Of a stretch of 64,000 nt of DNA, positions 10,309 through 22,637 are shown one piece after another. The notes under the pieces were generated by a model that ran no database searches, had not been told where the DNA came from, and was given only the letters and a program-made list of their open reading frames with translations. Source of the DNA: Sialis fuliginosa (lineage: Eukaryota > Arthropoda > Insecta > Megaloptera > Sialidae); the NCBI GenBank assembly GCA_961205875.1, contig OY540816.1:5218701-5282700 (forward strand). Reading direction: 5' to 3'. Positions within the stretch are counted from its first letter, which is position 1. The number at the start of each line of letters is the position of its first letter. Both the position numbers and the translations under genes were made by a program.

Positions 10309-11607
10309 TTAACCCATTAACGCCGAGGTGATCAGAATTTTTACTAACTTTTCAACGTGTTTATTTATTATGTTATCGGACCAAAAAAATAATGCAATAC
10401 CTCTATTCCTACGTGAAATTTGATGCTCTTTCAGAATCTGAGCTCAAAATTTCGATTAGACACCGAGAAAAAAAAATATGGTCGTTTGAAACGTGAAAAA
10501 CGTGAAAATTTTCAAAAAAAATTTTTGTTCGCATTTTTTTTCACAATGATACCGCAAAGGTATCAACTTTTTACTATGATCAGAGATGATCATGGCACTC
10601 GAACATTAAGAGGAATTTTTTTCAGAAAATTTCATCGACGCGTTTTTTCAAAATGGCGGCGAGAATTAAAAATTTTTATAAAAATCTTAATCTATCGTTT
10701 TCTTAAAAACTATAAACTTTAGAAAAAAATTTCTAAGAACAAAAATGTCTTAAAATTAGTCAAAGAACACTTTCAAATTTTTTCAAAATATTTGGATACA
10801 ATTTTTGATTTTTGAAAATTTCAAAAAATCCAATTTTTCAAAAATACCTAAAAATTTTTTGAAAATTTCACCCTGAATCCACCCCGGTCAAGAAATACAT
10901 CACAACCGATAGCTCTTAGGAGTAGACTGTGATGTACGGCTATAGATCTCTCGAGATCTGAACGCCACACATTTATTTTATTCATTTAAACCTATAGACT
11001 TTACGAAAAAATTTTTAAGAATAAAAAAGTCTTAAAATTAGTCAAGGAACACTCTCAAATTTTTTCAAAAATTTTTCAGGTATTTTTGAAAAATTAGATT
11101 TTTTGAAATTTTCAAAAATCAAAAATTGTATCCAAAAATTCTGAAAAAATTTGAGAGTGTTCTTTGACTAATTTTAAGACATTTTTGTTCTCAGAAATTT
11201 TTTTCTAAAGTTTATAGTTTTTAAGAAAACGATAGATTAAGATTTTTATAAAAAATTTTAATTCTCGCCGCCATTTTGAAAAAACGCGTCGATGAAATTT
11301 TCTGAAAAAAATTCCTCTTAATGTTCGAGTGCCATGATCACCTCTGACCATAGTAAAAAGTTGATACCTTTGCGGTATCATTGTGAAAAAAATGCGAACA
11401 AAAATTTTTTTTCGAAAATTTTCACGTTTTTCACGTTTCAATCGACCATATTTTTTTTCTCGGTGTCTAATCGAATGAGCTCAGATTCTGAAAGAGCATC
11501 AAATTTCGCGTAGGAATAGAGGTATTGCATTATTTTTTTGGTCCGATAACATAATAAATAAACACGTTGAAAAGTTAGTAAAAATTCTGATCACCTCGGC
11601 ATTAATG
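10309..11607. mobile_element. fold-back element with TTAACCCATTAACGCC end (piggyBac-like)
   Basis: Arms of about 540 bp (10315-10860 and 11040-11607) are near-exact inverted copies, from CATTAACGCCGAGGTGATC to the complement ending GGCATTAATG. The TTAA at 10309-10312 and the CATTAACGCC terminus resemble piggyBac-type MITEs. The right end has lost GGGTTAA. The same basic, Lys/Arg-rich frame appears in both arms (10420-10722 plus, 11205-11441 minus) because they mirror each other, so it is not a gene. Confidence 0.7.
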
Positions 11608-11676
11608 AATAATGAATAAGCACAGTACTTACATACCGGAAAGTTGATTTAACAAAAATATATTTATTTATATAAA

Positions 11677-13136
11677 CAGGGTGTACCGTAAATATACTGA
11701 CAAACTTTCAGGAGCTGTGCAGAACATCAAAACAATCGATTTTTGTTAATAAAACTATGTCTTCAAATAAGCCGTTTCAGCAGTAGAACGAAAAAAAGGA
11801 CCCTGTCCAACAACAATGAATTTTGTCTTTTGATTTAATTTTTGTGTGGAAATGATAGTTCAAAGTATGCTGATCAAAAGTTGTAAAGGGTGCAAACTAC
11901 GAAAATCTATAATTTTTTCTCCGTGGGGTGGGGGGGGGGGGGAATTGAAATATTTTATGTTTAATGCATATATTTATAAATTTTTTTATCTCCTAAAGGG
12001 TCAACTTTTAGTAAAATTTATATAAAAAGTGCTTTGGATTGGTAAATGAATACAAATCATTTTTTTTAGAACATTTGGTGAACATTTTAGTTCATGACAT
12101 AGAGCGCTCCCTATAGTTCAGTGGTCTTTAATGAACTAGTTCGTTCTTCTAGTTCTTTTAGTTCATAGGATTTTTTTCCGGACTATACGATGACAATTTA
12201 TTGGTTTAGCTATATTGGATTGTTGGATTTTTAATGTACAATTAAATTGTTTAATTAGTAATTTTGTACTACTATTTTTTTCATCAAACTATAGATATGC
12301 AAAGTTATAGACAAGATAGATATTTTTAAATGTATAAATTTGCAATAATCTTTTTTTTTAAATCAAACCCTCAATATATATGAAAATTTTAAAACATTTT
12401 CAATGATACATTATTTATTGTATAGTAATTTTAGCAATACATTTAATTATTGTCATAAAATAATATAAAAATATCGTGCTTTTGACAGACATATCGCATT
12501 CAACTAAAAAAAATTCAATATAATATATCTTTAGTAAAATAAATTAAAAATTGGTATTAAAGTATTGAAAACGTAAATTATTAAACATAAAAATCGTACA
12601 ATCTCATTTTTAGAACAGTGTATTTGAAGTGTATCGGGAAGTATTGAACTAAAAGAGCGGAGCGCATACGAACTAGTTCCCCTATGTGGTTCTCGTGTGG
12701 GAGCGCTCTTTTGAACTATAGTTCGTTCGTGAACTATACAAGTCTAATTTGGTGACATTTTTAATTTTATGATTGGGCATTTTTTATTAAAATTAATAAT
12801 TGTTATAAAAAATTCTAAAAATAATTACATTGTATTGTCTAGCTAATTCTATGAATTTTTTCAAAAGTTGATCCTTTAGGAGATAAACATTAACTTAAAA
12901 TGTTAGGTTGCTCCCTATGGAGTGAAATTATGGTTTTTCGTAGGTTGCACTCATTACAACTTTTGATCAGCATACTTTGAACTATTATTTCCTCAAGTTG
13001 CAAAAATTTTTAACCAAAAGGCAAAATCAATATATTTTTTTTGCAGGGTCCCTTCTTTTGCTCTACAACTGAAACTAATCAACAAAAAGTGATTGTTTTA
13101 ATGTCCTCGTTTGTCGATATGTTTACGGGACACTCA
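11677..13136. mobile_element. fold-back element split by a nested insertion
   Basis: The left arm begins cagggtgtaccgtaaatata and the right arm ends with gtttacgggacactc. The inner parts pair as well (catactttgaactat and ttttgatcagcatactttga). The centre was interrupted by the element at 12089-12746. Confidence 0.7.
12089..12746. mobile_element. nested element with GAACTATAGTTC palindromes, copy 1
   Basis: It is flanked by ATTTGGTGAACATTTT (12073-12088) and ATTTGGTGACATTTT (12747-12761), a target duplication of about 15 bp with one indel. Both ends are rich in GAACTAGTTC and GAACTATAGTTC palindromes and carry GAGCGCTC. An inverted relative lies at 23428-24000. The class is uncertain because the terminal motifs look hAT-like but the duplication is long. 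Confidence 0.6.
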
Positions 13137-13824
13137 GAAACATTTTGTTACTTAAGCCGTCTATAAATATATATATCTAGACTAAATACATACATAAGAC
13201 ATTAAATATTAAAATAAATATTGAGTTTATTTTTTAATGTTTTTATAAAAACCAAAATATTGATAAATGCATTTTTGGCACTATTTATCATCTTTAAACG
13301 AAAACCTTCAATAAATTTTAGATACATCAAAATATCTGACAGACCTAAATTTGGGCAGTAGGAAGGATGTTCAAAGGTTTCACAAATAAAAAAAATACAT
13401 AATATATTATTTACTCAAAATGCAAACACCAGGACCTACGTTATTAGGTAAATGAATGGAAACCGGCTTTATTTATAAATATTTAATTAGTTTTTTGCAG
13501 CCAGTTTTTCATGTAATTTTCCAACTTTCTTTAATAACAGAATAAATAAAATGTTTAATTTTATATATTTTTATAATTTATATTCTTTAAATCGCCAAAT
13601 AGCAATTATTTTCATTTGAGCGAAAAAACATTAGTAACATATGTATTCATATGAATGTAATACTTTTGTAGAAGATCAAAGTGCAAAAAGAAATTAAACC
13701 ATTCTCTGATAAATTCTAACTCATATAAATATACAAAAAAAAGAAATAGTAAGATTTTATCAAATTTAATATTTCCATGCAATTTTAAAATACCGGTAAA
13801 AAAATTATTACCGAGTGATTTTTT
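13137..13824. other. AT-rich intron sequence
   Basis: I see no repeat partner, open frame or motif in this part of intron c-d. Confidence 0.45.
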
Positions 13825-14757
13825 ACTTTCTTATACCATGTATATGAAATATACATTAGTATAAGTAAGTATAGTGAAGCCGATTTTTTTCGAACCTCGG
13901 ATTTTGACGGAATTATCTACTTTGACCTTCCCTTAATCCATTCTGACTATTTTCGCCATGATGTCTGTGTGTCCGTCTGTCTGTCTGTCTGTCTTTAAGC
14001 GCTGTAACTCAAATACGACAAATCGTAGAAGGGTGATATTTTATATTTAAGATTAATTTTTGGCTGGGAAGAAAACGTCCTATTTTTGAAAACGATCTTT
14101 CAATCGGATACGGATGTTTACCTACGTCGATTTTTTAATTTTTCGAATTACTCTGAAACAGTGCGAAATAGAGAAAAATGGTCAAGTTAAAAAATGTAGG
14201 CAATATCTATATCTATAATTTATGTTCTATTCATTTTTTTGTAAAAACGAATTTTTGAAAAAAAAAATTATAATTCAAATGGTTCATAACAGAGAGGAGA
14301 AATATCTGCCATGAGTGTCATGGGACTTTCTTATACGTATTACAGAAATTGAACAGTGTGTGTATTTGCAGTAGGTAACATGGGACTTTCTTATACGTAA
14401 TACTGAGAGTGAACTCTGTAGGTGAATCTAAATAATTATATATAAAAAAATTCTTTCTGGCTAAATCATAAATGTTGGAAAAAAATGTATGGGGAATAAA
14501 TTATAGATAATAACATACTCGACATTTTTTATCTAAAACATTTTTTTCTTAATTCAAAAATCCAAAAATTTACAAGAGTAAACATCCGTTTTCAGTTATT
14601 ACGTTAAAAAAATCACTTGTTATATAATGGAGAGAATAATATTACCTATATTATTAATTTTGTTTTATTTTGTTAGAAATGTTATAATCACGTATACAAT
14701 TTACTGTTAGGTTAGGTTAGGTATAAGAAAGTCCCGTGGTTCCCAAGGCAGATATTT
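13825..14757 (+). repeat. ACTTTCTTATACC family, full-length copy
   Basis: It has 13-bp inverted ends (ACTTTCTTATACC and GGTATAAGAAAGT), a (GTCT)n tract at 13974-13994, and two internal copies of catgggactttcttatacgt near 14328 and 14378. It ends cccaaggcagatattt. It is nearly identical to 41443-42393, so these two are recent. Confidence 0.8.
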
Positions 14758-15867
14758 TTATATTTAAGGCAATAATTTTTAATTTTATTTTGTTATTTGG
14801 AATATTAATATTTTTGATTTGAATATATTGAAATTATAAATCACCGTTTTTAATTATGCTGTATTTTTTTACAAAAATTTCAAAATTAAATGTAATCAAA
14901 CAAAAGAAAGAAAATGCCTCAACATACCCTAATAATAATAATATACTTTCATGATAAAGTTATCAAGATAAATGACAAAGAGAATTATTAACAAAATATT
15001 TGCATACTAAAACTTCATTAACGTATAGATGGAACGTACTTCAAAAACTAGTGCAGAATATAAATTATGTTTTAACTATAATATTAACCACTTTATTTTC
15101 ACAAAAAAGATAAAGCTATTACATTAAAGTGCCCCTTTTCACTCTTAATATAATAAATTTCTTAAAGAAATTTTGGTTTATTGGCAGATCAAAGGAGCCA
15201 TGATTCACTTTATTAAGTTATTATTATATGTCGGAAAATCGAGAGCAAGTTTCTTTCGTCTGGGAATTATTTTCATCTCATTTTTTATAAATATTACAAT
15301 TATTTAATGAATAAATATACGTTTTAAAATCAAATCAGTTCCAATGGTGGTAATAGGCAAGATGCCAGTAATAAAGTTTAAATAATGAAATAAGTTAAAA
15401 AGATTCTAAAAAATATATTTATTTTTATATTAAAAGCGAGATTAACATGTTTTTTGTTAAAATAAAAACGCAAAATACAGCAATCCGCCTTGTTTGATAA
15501 AACACCAGTCAGAGTGGATGACGTCAAGGCTACGTAAACGTCATTTTTGTTTCATTAACATCTGCACTGTTTATAAATTATTTTGTGGTTTAAAATTATC
15601 AATTTGCTCAGTAAAACCGAGAAACATTAGCGATGGAACAAGGATTTATTATAGTTGATAAGGAGTGTTTACATAGGCGTGACGTCAAAAATGCGCCATG
15701 ACACCTGCGAGCGTTTTGGCGTCAAATTCAAAATTAATTTTAAAAGGGTCAATTTTTGCGATTAAACCTTTATTTTCTACAGAAATAAGCATTTTTTTGG
15801 AAATAAGAGACACGTAAGATCATCATAAAATAGTTTTTAAAAATTAGGCACTATGCCTATTGTTTTT
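14758..15867. other. intron sequence with two TGACGTCA palindromes
   Basis: This is mostly featureless AT-rich sequence. The stretch 15480-15730 is less AT-rich and has TGACGTCA, the consensus CRE half-site palindrome, at 15519-15526 and again at 15680-15687. I have no evidence that these sites are functional. They could equally be part of an unrecognised repeat. Confidence 0.4.
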
Positions 15868-16583
15868 TAACTTCCCATTAGGAAGTTATTGTAATCGGTC
15901 CGAAAATCAAAATAAAAAATTTCAACATATTTGTGTGTTTGAAGGTCACTATAGTATATTTACACTCATTTCAGAAAGATGTATGTGTGTGTGTGTATGT
16001 ACGAACGTTGTTCGTGTCATTTTTTACGTGCACGAAATCTCGAAAATAAAAAATGTATTGACTTCGTTGAGGTGCCAATCGAAGCGTATTAACGTTAATA
16101 TGATCTAAGAGAAAGGATTTTTCGAAATTCAACCTCTATAGGGATAATAATGGGGTATAAAAGTTTTTTTTTGGTCGGATTTACTTGAAACTTAGCATAA
16201 ATATTCTACAATATAAATAATGAAACATGTATTTCAGTATTTTTTTGTTATACGTGCCTAAACAGCCATTGAAGGGGTGAAAAGTGAAAACCACCCTCAA
16301 AATTTGAATTTTAAATACTAATAAATAAGTCTACAATTCATGTTGCCTTGGAAACAAATGCAATTAAATTTAAATTGTCAAATTAGTTATTCTAAAAATG
16401 TGTGTTATATTATTGACATTAGGATATTAGAAAACTAATATTCATAACACAAAGGTGAGTTTTATTTCTGACCAATTCCATTAAAATTTTTCATATACAT
16501 ATTAAAAAAATATTCACATAAATTATATAAAAACAATAAATAATCAGTATTCAAGTATTTATAATCATACCATGTTGGGAAGT
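15868..16583. repeat. TTCC...GGAAGT family repeat, copy 2
   Basis: Edges are aacttccc and gggaagtt. It shares cgtgcctaaacagccattga and ttgccttggaaacaaatgca with 7118-7878, in the same order. A (GT)n tract is at 15981-15996. Confidence 0.6.
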
Positions 16584-16676
16584 TGGTTGTGTGGACCTAA
16601 AGGGTCTCACCCCAACCCAAGGCTTGTTTTAAGAAAAACTAGTATTCATATAAGACAAAAACCTTTTTTGAATTTA

Positions 16677-17356
16677 TACAGGGTGGGGCATTTAAAGTGT
16701 TACAGTTGATTATCTCAGAACCATAGCATATTTGAAAAAAATGTTTCAACCAAAAAATGTTTTGTTGTAAGGGGGTAATCGAATAGTAATATTTATTTGC
16801 TATTTTAAACGTGGCCTTCAAGGATATTTGAAGGTCAAAAGTACAGAATACACAAATTATTTATTTTGGTCTAATAAAGCTTGGAGAATTATTTTAAAAA
16901 TTTAAAAAACTTTTTCTTTTAGTAAAAACAAAAAAAAGTACGAAATGTTAAAAAAATTCTAAAATAATTCTCCAAGTTAGACCAAAATAAACATTTTTTG
17001 TATCTTGACTTTTTTTCTAAAGTTTATGATTTCTGAGTAAAAAATTCTTGAATGTTCAAAATCTCGAATTATTTTGTTAGATATTTAGGAAAGCTTGGAT
17101 TGTTCAAAAAAAACTTTTTAATGAAAGATTCGTGTTTTTTGACGTAGAATATGATTACTAAATAAAAATTATAGGTTCCTATTTAAAAAAATGATGTTGA
17201 CCTTCAAATATCCTTGAAGGCTACGTTAAAATAGCAAATAAATATTACTATTCGATTACCCCTTACAACCAAAGATTTTTTGGTTGAAACATTTTTTTCA
17301 AATATGCGATGGTTCTGAGATAATCAACTGTAACACTTTAAATGCCTCACCCTGTA
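16677..17356. mobile_element. fold-back element with TACAGGGTG ends
   Basis: TATACAGGGTGGGGCATTTA at the left and TAAATGCCTCACCCTGTATA at the right open two arms of about 290 bp (to about 16965 and from about 16960). The TA at each end is compatible with Tc1/mariner-type insertion. The frame at 16639-16821 runs through the left arm and is not a gene. Confidence 0.8.
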
Positions 17357-17797
17357 TATACACGACTACAATTATTAAAAAAAAAACTTTATAAAAAGTA
17401 ATTTAACTATAATTAAAAATATCTTAACGCAGCATATTCATTTAATAACAAAATTTTAAATGAATTTCTTTACTAAATTACAAAATGAATTTATAATCCT
17501 TATGTAAGCATCTATACAGCTTACGGGAGTTTTTAATTCCATTATCAATAAAGAAACTTTCTAGTATTAACACAATAACTTATCCTCGTTACAAAATAAT
17601 CTCGACGGTGTTAAATAGAAGAATTTCTTGTTTAGTTAGATAATGCAAGATGATAATGAATAGATATTTTTATTTGAAAACAAAACAAGAATTTCTATTC
17701 AGTGCTTTTAAACAGATTTAAACGAAAATCTTATACAAAAGACAAACAAAACAATAACTTTATTATTTTCGATTATTAGAAACGAAATGTTGCGATA

Positions 17798-19806
17798 GAG
17801 TCATTCCATGTCAAATCAACACAATTTTAATGAAAAATTTACCTCACCATCTCAGATTTTCATGAAATTTGGCACAATTGTACTATTCATTTAGACTTGG
17901 AAAAATATCAAATTTTATTGTGATATGTCTACTGGTTTGGAAATTACAGCTATGTAAAGTTTTCAAAAATTGGTCAAAAAACCGTGATGGAAAGTTTTTG
18001 AAATGCTCTGGAAGCTGATCTAATTGACTTAGAGAATTGGGCGGGGTGTCATTTTACAGCATATTTCACACCGATTCCAATGATATAAAACACAATATGG
18101 GTTAAGAAAAAAAATGTTCTCAAAATCAAAGTCAAAATTTTGATTTTTAATTTCACAACAAGTACGGTTTCAAAAATTTTCAAATTAATACCAAACATAG
18201 TCATTATAGTTGTGAATCATCTGGTAAAATATAAATGTGGGATGACAATGGGTTCTATGTTAAAATAATTTAAGACTGAAGCTCGAATTTAAAAATCGCT
18301 CTGTATTTAGACTGTGAAAAATTCAACAATGCTAAAATGTATACTTGCATGAACATGAACACTAATATGAAGTAACAATACATTACTAAATTCAAAATGG
18401 GCTATTACTTGCCACAGAAGCATGGCCCTCGCATTACCACGGGCTCCAAAACTGGAATTGTTGCGAGCTCCTTAAGAAATTTTTTTTCGACCTTGCAGGT
18501 TTCTTTGAACGACCTTTTTTAAGGTATTTAAATAGAAAATAAATAAATAATAACAAAGTTTATTTTTTAGGCCTTTCAATTCAAAATTTTAATTCAAAAA
18601 TTCATAATTCATTTTCAAGAAAAACATTAATTCTTCCAGTCGGGGTCACAGGATTTAATTTTGTATATATTTTGAATTATAACTGAAGATTTTTTGTAGT
18701 ATTGTTGATTTATTTGCAAGAAGCTTACTTACTTCAAAAATGATGAAAGCTAATAGTTTTATTTATTTATTTTTAATTCATACTAAAGTCGATCCAATAA
18801 GGTTACCAAATGCAGCTTACATGTCATTGTATGCGTGAATAGTTTGACATTAACAAATTGGAATTTTGAAACTTGGATTACTGGTACTTAAAATATAACA
18901 ATACAGCTTTTTATCACATTGAACTAGCTACTATGCCATGTGTATTTACCAATTTAGGCCTAACATTTTTTTAATAGCATAAATATTTCCTGTATACACA
19001 GTGATTTTTAAATTCGAGCTTCAGTCTTCAATTATTTTAACATTGATCCCATTATTATCCCACATTTATATTTTGCCAGGTAATTCACAAATATAATTAC
19101 TATTCTTGGTATTAATTTGAAAAGTTTTGAAACCGTAAAAAAAATGTTTCGTAACAATTCCAGTTGGAGGGCCCATGATAATGCGAGCGCTATGCTTCTG
19201 TGGCAAGTAATAGCCCATTTTGAATTTAGTAATGTATTGTTACTTCATATTAGTGTTCATGTTCATGCAAGTATACATTTTAGCATTGTTGAATTTTTCA
19301 GTCTAAATACAGAGCGATTTTTAAATTCGAGCTTCAGTCTTAAATTATTTTAACATAGAACCCATTGTCATCCCACATTTATATTTTACCAGATGATTCA
19401 CAACGATAATGACTATGTTTGGTATTAATTTGAAAATTTTTGAAACCGTACTTGTTGTGAAATTAAAAATCAAAATTTTGACTTTGATTTTGAAAACATT
19501 TTTTTTCTTAACCCATATTGTGTTTTATATCATTGGAATCGGTGTGAAATATGCTGTAAAATGACACCCCGCCCAATTCTTTAAGTCAATTAGATCAGCT
19601 TCCAGAGCATTTCAAAAATTTTCCATCACGGTTTTTTTACCAATTTTTGAAAACTTTACATAGCTGTAATTTCCAAACCAGTAGACATATCTCAATAAAA
19701 TTTGACATTTTTCCAAGTCTAAGTGAATAGTACAATTGTGCCAAATTTCATGAAAATCTGAGATGGTGAGGTTTATACCCTGTGTTGATTTGACATGGAA
19801 TGACTC
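17798..19806. mobile_element. 2.0-kb palindromic element
   Basis: GAGTCATTCCATGTCAAATC opens the left arm and GATTTGACATGGAATGACTC closes the right. GATA flanks both ends. The arms are nearly identical for about 650 bp (17798-18475 and 19145-19806). In the centre a piece of the right arm (aaattcgagcttcagtctt) is also present as an extra direct copy at 19010-19100. No transposase is seen. Confidence 0.85.
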
Positions 19807-19854
19807 GATACAAATAATTACACAGTGTAGTGTTGGCCAGTATTTAAAAATTGA

Positions 19855-20404
19855 AGGGTTTGCAGCAAAAAGGAGTTAACTTTAGTTTTTATAATTTGTG
19901 GGAAAATAGAAAAAACTGTTTAAAAAATGGAGAATGTATTTAAATCGCCTTTTGTCTTCGTCCAATTATTATTTGTCACCTACCACTTCATGTTTTGGCC
20001 AAATTCCATTGAGAAATTCGTCAAATTCGCAATTCTAGAGTCAATTTTATTCTGGAATTAACTCCTTTTTGGCCCGAATAGTTGAAAATTATTTTCTTTT
20101 TAAAGTAAGGAAGCATTGAATAAGAACAATTTTCAAGAAAATTGGTTTATTTCAATAAAGAACACAGTAACGAGTGTACTAATTAAATTCTAAGCCCAAA
20201 AAAAGAGTCAGCTTCTGGAGTTAACTCCATTTTGACCCAAGCGAATGAAGCAGCTAACTCATTCTAGCGGATACCTTGAGAACTATCAACGGTAGGTAAC
20301 TCTTTGTTGAACCAAACGAAAGAATAATTTTTTTCCTCCAAGAAACGGTTGTTAACTCTGTTTGGCCTAAAAATGGAGTTAACTCGTTGTTGCTGCAAAC
20401 CCCT
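19855..20404. mobile_element. inverted-repeat element with repeated TTAACTC motifs
   Basis: The ends are AGGGTTTGCAGCAA and TTGCTGCAAACCCCT. The interior has at least six GTTAACTC-like motifs, most followed by a T-run and GGCC or GACC (near 19876, 20055, 20217, 20297, 20350 and 20377). They look like degenerate subrepeats. Confidence 0.6.
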
Positions 20405-20808
20405 GAATTGGGTATTATTCTATAAATGTATAAATTGTAGCATACCATTCACTCACAAGGGAACCTTTTCAAGTGGCATATTCGGATCAAGTTTAAATTT
20501 TGTATATTGTTAGAGGGGGAGAGGGTCAGCTAAAATTATTTCATGATTGTACTTTTATTTGCCATTAAGATATAAAAAAATATCGATTTTTACTTATACA
20601 ACTCTCTTCTTCTTCTTCTGTAGGCGTTATTTTATACAATTCTTTAAACTTTTCAAAAACAAATTTCCTAATTATTTCGAGTTTCTTAAACAATATTTTT
20701 TCATATCGAAGTCATCCAACCTCTTTAAAATTATAATTTTTGTGTATACAAAATTATTTCTGCAAATAAAGAAAGTGACCAAAGAAATAACGCAAAAAAT
20801 ACTTATGT

Positions 20809-21082
20809 ATGGTATTATATAGTAAATTCAAATGGGGTATTAATTCTGTGATAATATATGGATTAGCTATAGAACTTAGAGCAGTAATACTTATTGTAAC
20901 ACAGTTGGCGACTCTGACCGTACAATTTTCATAATATTGCCACTGTTTTAATACCGTTGATATTTACATACCACGCGTGTGCGAAAACTGTCAACACTTC
21001 ATGAAACTTAAAGAGAACTGTCAGATAGGTTTGAAACCTCATTTGGAAGTGCTTGCTAGCTCGTTTCTAATATCAGACATTA
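20809..21082. repeat. repeat with ends like CCGGTATTATAAA, diverged copy
   Basis: It matches the inverse of 44908-45209, including cagttggcgactctgacc, aactgtcagata and cctcatttggaagtgcttgctagctcg. Its ends have drifted. Confidence 0.6.
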
Positions 21083-21223
21083 AGATTCTTTACTTCTAGG
21101 TTATATTGTATAGCAGCGGTGAGAGGGTCAACTCCGACTCGCGGCGCTTGTATTTGGCCCACATTAAAACTAAATAAATGCTTACAATCCGGGCCGCTTT
21201 GTATTTGATGTAGACGTCCCGTA

Positions 21224-22020
21224 TAGGGTGACCAGATTTTAGTTTTTGTAAGCCCTGACATGTAAATGAAGACCACTTCTTAGGTTTCCGTAGAAAACTA
21301 GGAAACCTTATAGTTTCGCCATGTCCGTCCTCAAAAAATTTAAGCCGATTAAGATGAAATTTAATACACGGACGAAGACTGATAACACAAAAACAGAAAT
21401 GATAAGATTTTTGAAAAAAAAATTTTTTTTGGACCCCCTTTTCATAGACTGAAAAGTGAACTCACATTTTTTTTTACTTACCCCATTAAGTGGGGTGTCA
21501 TTAGATAGGTCTCCTAAAATTTATATATTTGCATTTAAATGTCGTTATCAAAGTTCCTCCCCACTAATTTCTAAACTATCTATTTAAAAAATCTAAAAAA
21601 AATTCAGAATGTAGCTTTTAATTAGTACTTTCACTGAAAATTATAACGAACACTGTCAAAATTATTTTGGACCCCCACCCATAGACTGAAAATTTTACTC
21701 ACATTTTTTTTACTTATCCCATTGAGTGGGGTATCTTTAGATAGGTCTCCTAAAATGCAACAAAAAATGTTATATGACCTTTTGATTTTGACCCTTTAGT
21801 CGCATTATATTTGCATTTAAATGTCGTTATCAGAGCGTCCCCTCATCTCTTCTACTTTTTAAACTACCAATGCAAAAAAAAATTTAAATCCAGAATGTAG
21901 TTTTTAGTTAGTACTTTCAATGAAAATTATAACGAACACTGTAGCTAGAATAGTTTATAAAAAAAATTTAAATAACTCTTGTTTATAAATCGTAATGAAA
22001 CCTGAGACCTGGTCACCCTA
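21224..22020. mobile_element. hAT-type element, 797 bp, carrying the interior of another repeat
   Basis: TAGGGTGACCAGA and TCTGG-like ...GGTCACCCTA form the ends. GTCCCGTA is duplicated exactly at 21216-21223 and 22021-22028. The interior from ggtttccgtagaaaactagg (21279) to ataaatcgtaatgaaacctg (22005) is the same sequence as the repeats at 35366-36168 and 49901-50560, including two successive degenerate units. Confidence 0.85.
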
Positions 22021-22028
22021 GTCCCGTA

Positions 22029-22637
22029 CTGTTAATCGTTTGGGGAACGGTACTTTCCTAAAAATCGTAAAATTTAAAATTTCTCGGCACCCTTTTAATT
22101 CATTTGCGGTTCTGTTGAATTTGATTTAGAGAGAAAGAGATGAAAATCACAGCGGTAATTATTTGTATTAATACAGTTAATCGTCACGTATTCTCTTTAC
22201 CCAAATTATGTAAACTTTCTAACAATAAGTACTTTTTTAAGTTTTAAAAGTTTGTTATACGTAATAATAATATAATGTCTATGCAGTTTTTATTAAATAT
22301 ATGCAGAATATAGATACTTGTTTTAGATTGTATATATTGATCAAAAAGTAATAAAAGTTTAAACATTATAACTTTATCTTGAAAACTTTCAAAGTTATTT
22401 AACATAAAATAAATAACATTAAATATTAATACTTTCTTTCTTTCTCTACGTCAAAAAATATATTTGATAAAATAAAATTCTTGGATATTTACTTTTTATA
22501 TAAATTCCTACCTTGACGTTTTGTTGAGTTATCTGACTTTTTTTTAATTATAAACTTATAGTGATTTATATAACAAAATTCTCAACTAATTCTATATATG
22601 AAGACTTATTTTTGTATAAACTAATTGTAAATAGGTA
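22029..22637. other. AT-rich intron sequence
   Basis: No supported feature. The first 60 bp (ctcggcacccttttaattca) are less AT-rich and may belong to an older element interrupted by 21224-22020. Confidence 0.4.

Larger units (their letters stand above)
10190..11652. mobile_element. outer inverted-repeat element enclosing a palindrome
   Basis: TTAAATCAACTTTCCGG at 10190 is matched by its reverse complement ending at 11652. The terminal repeats are about 22 bp. Everything between is the hammerhead-like motif (10260-10296) and the fold-back 10309-11607. The left edge lies 48 bp from the CRF-BP exon d acceptor. Confidence 0.6.

Noticed and set aside
10420-11441. Two similar Lys/Arg-rich frames on opposite strands
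   Set aside because: They are the same arm sequence of a palindromic element read in both directions, with no known domain.
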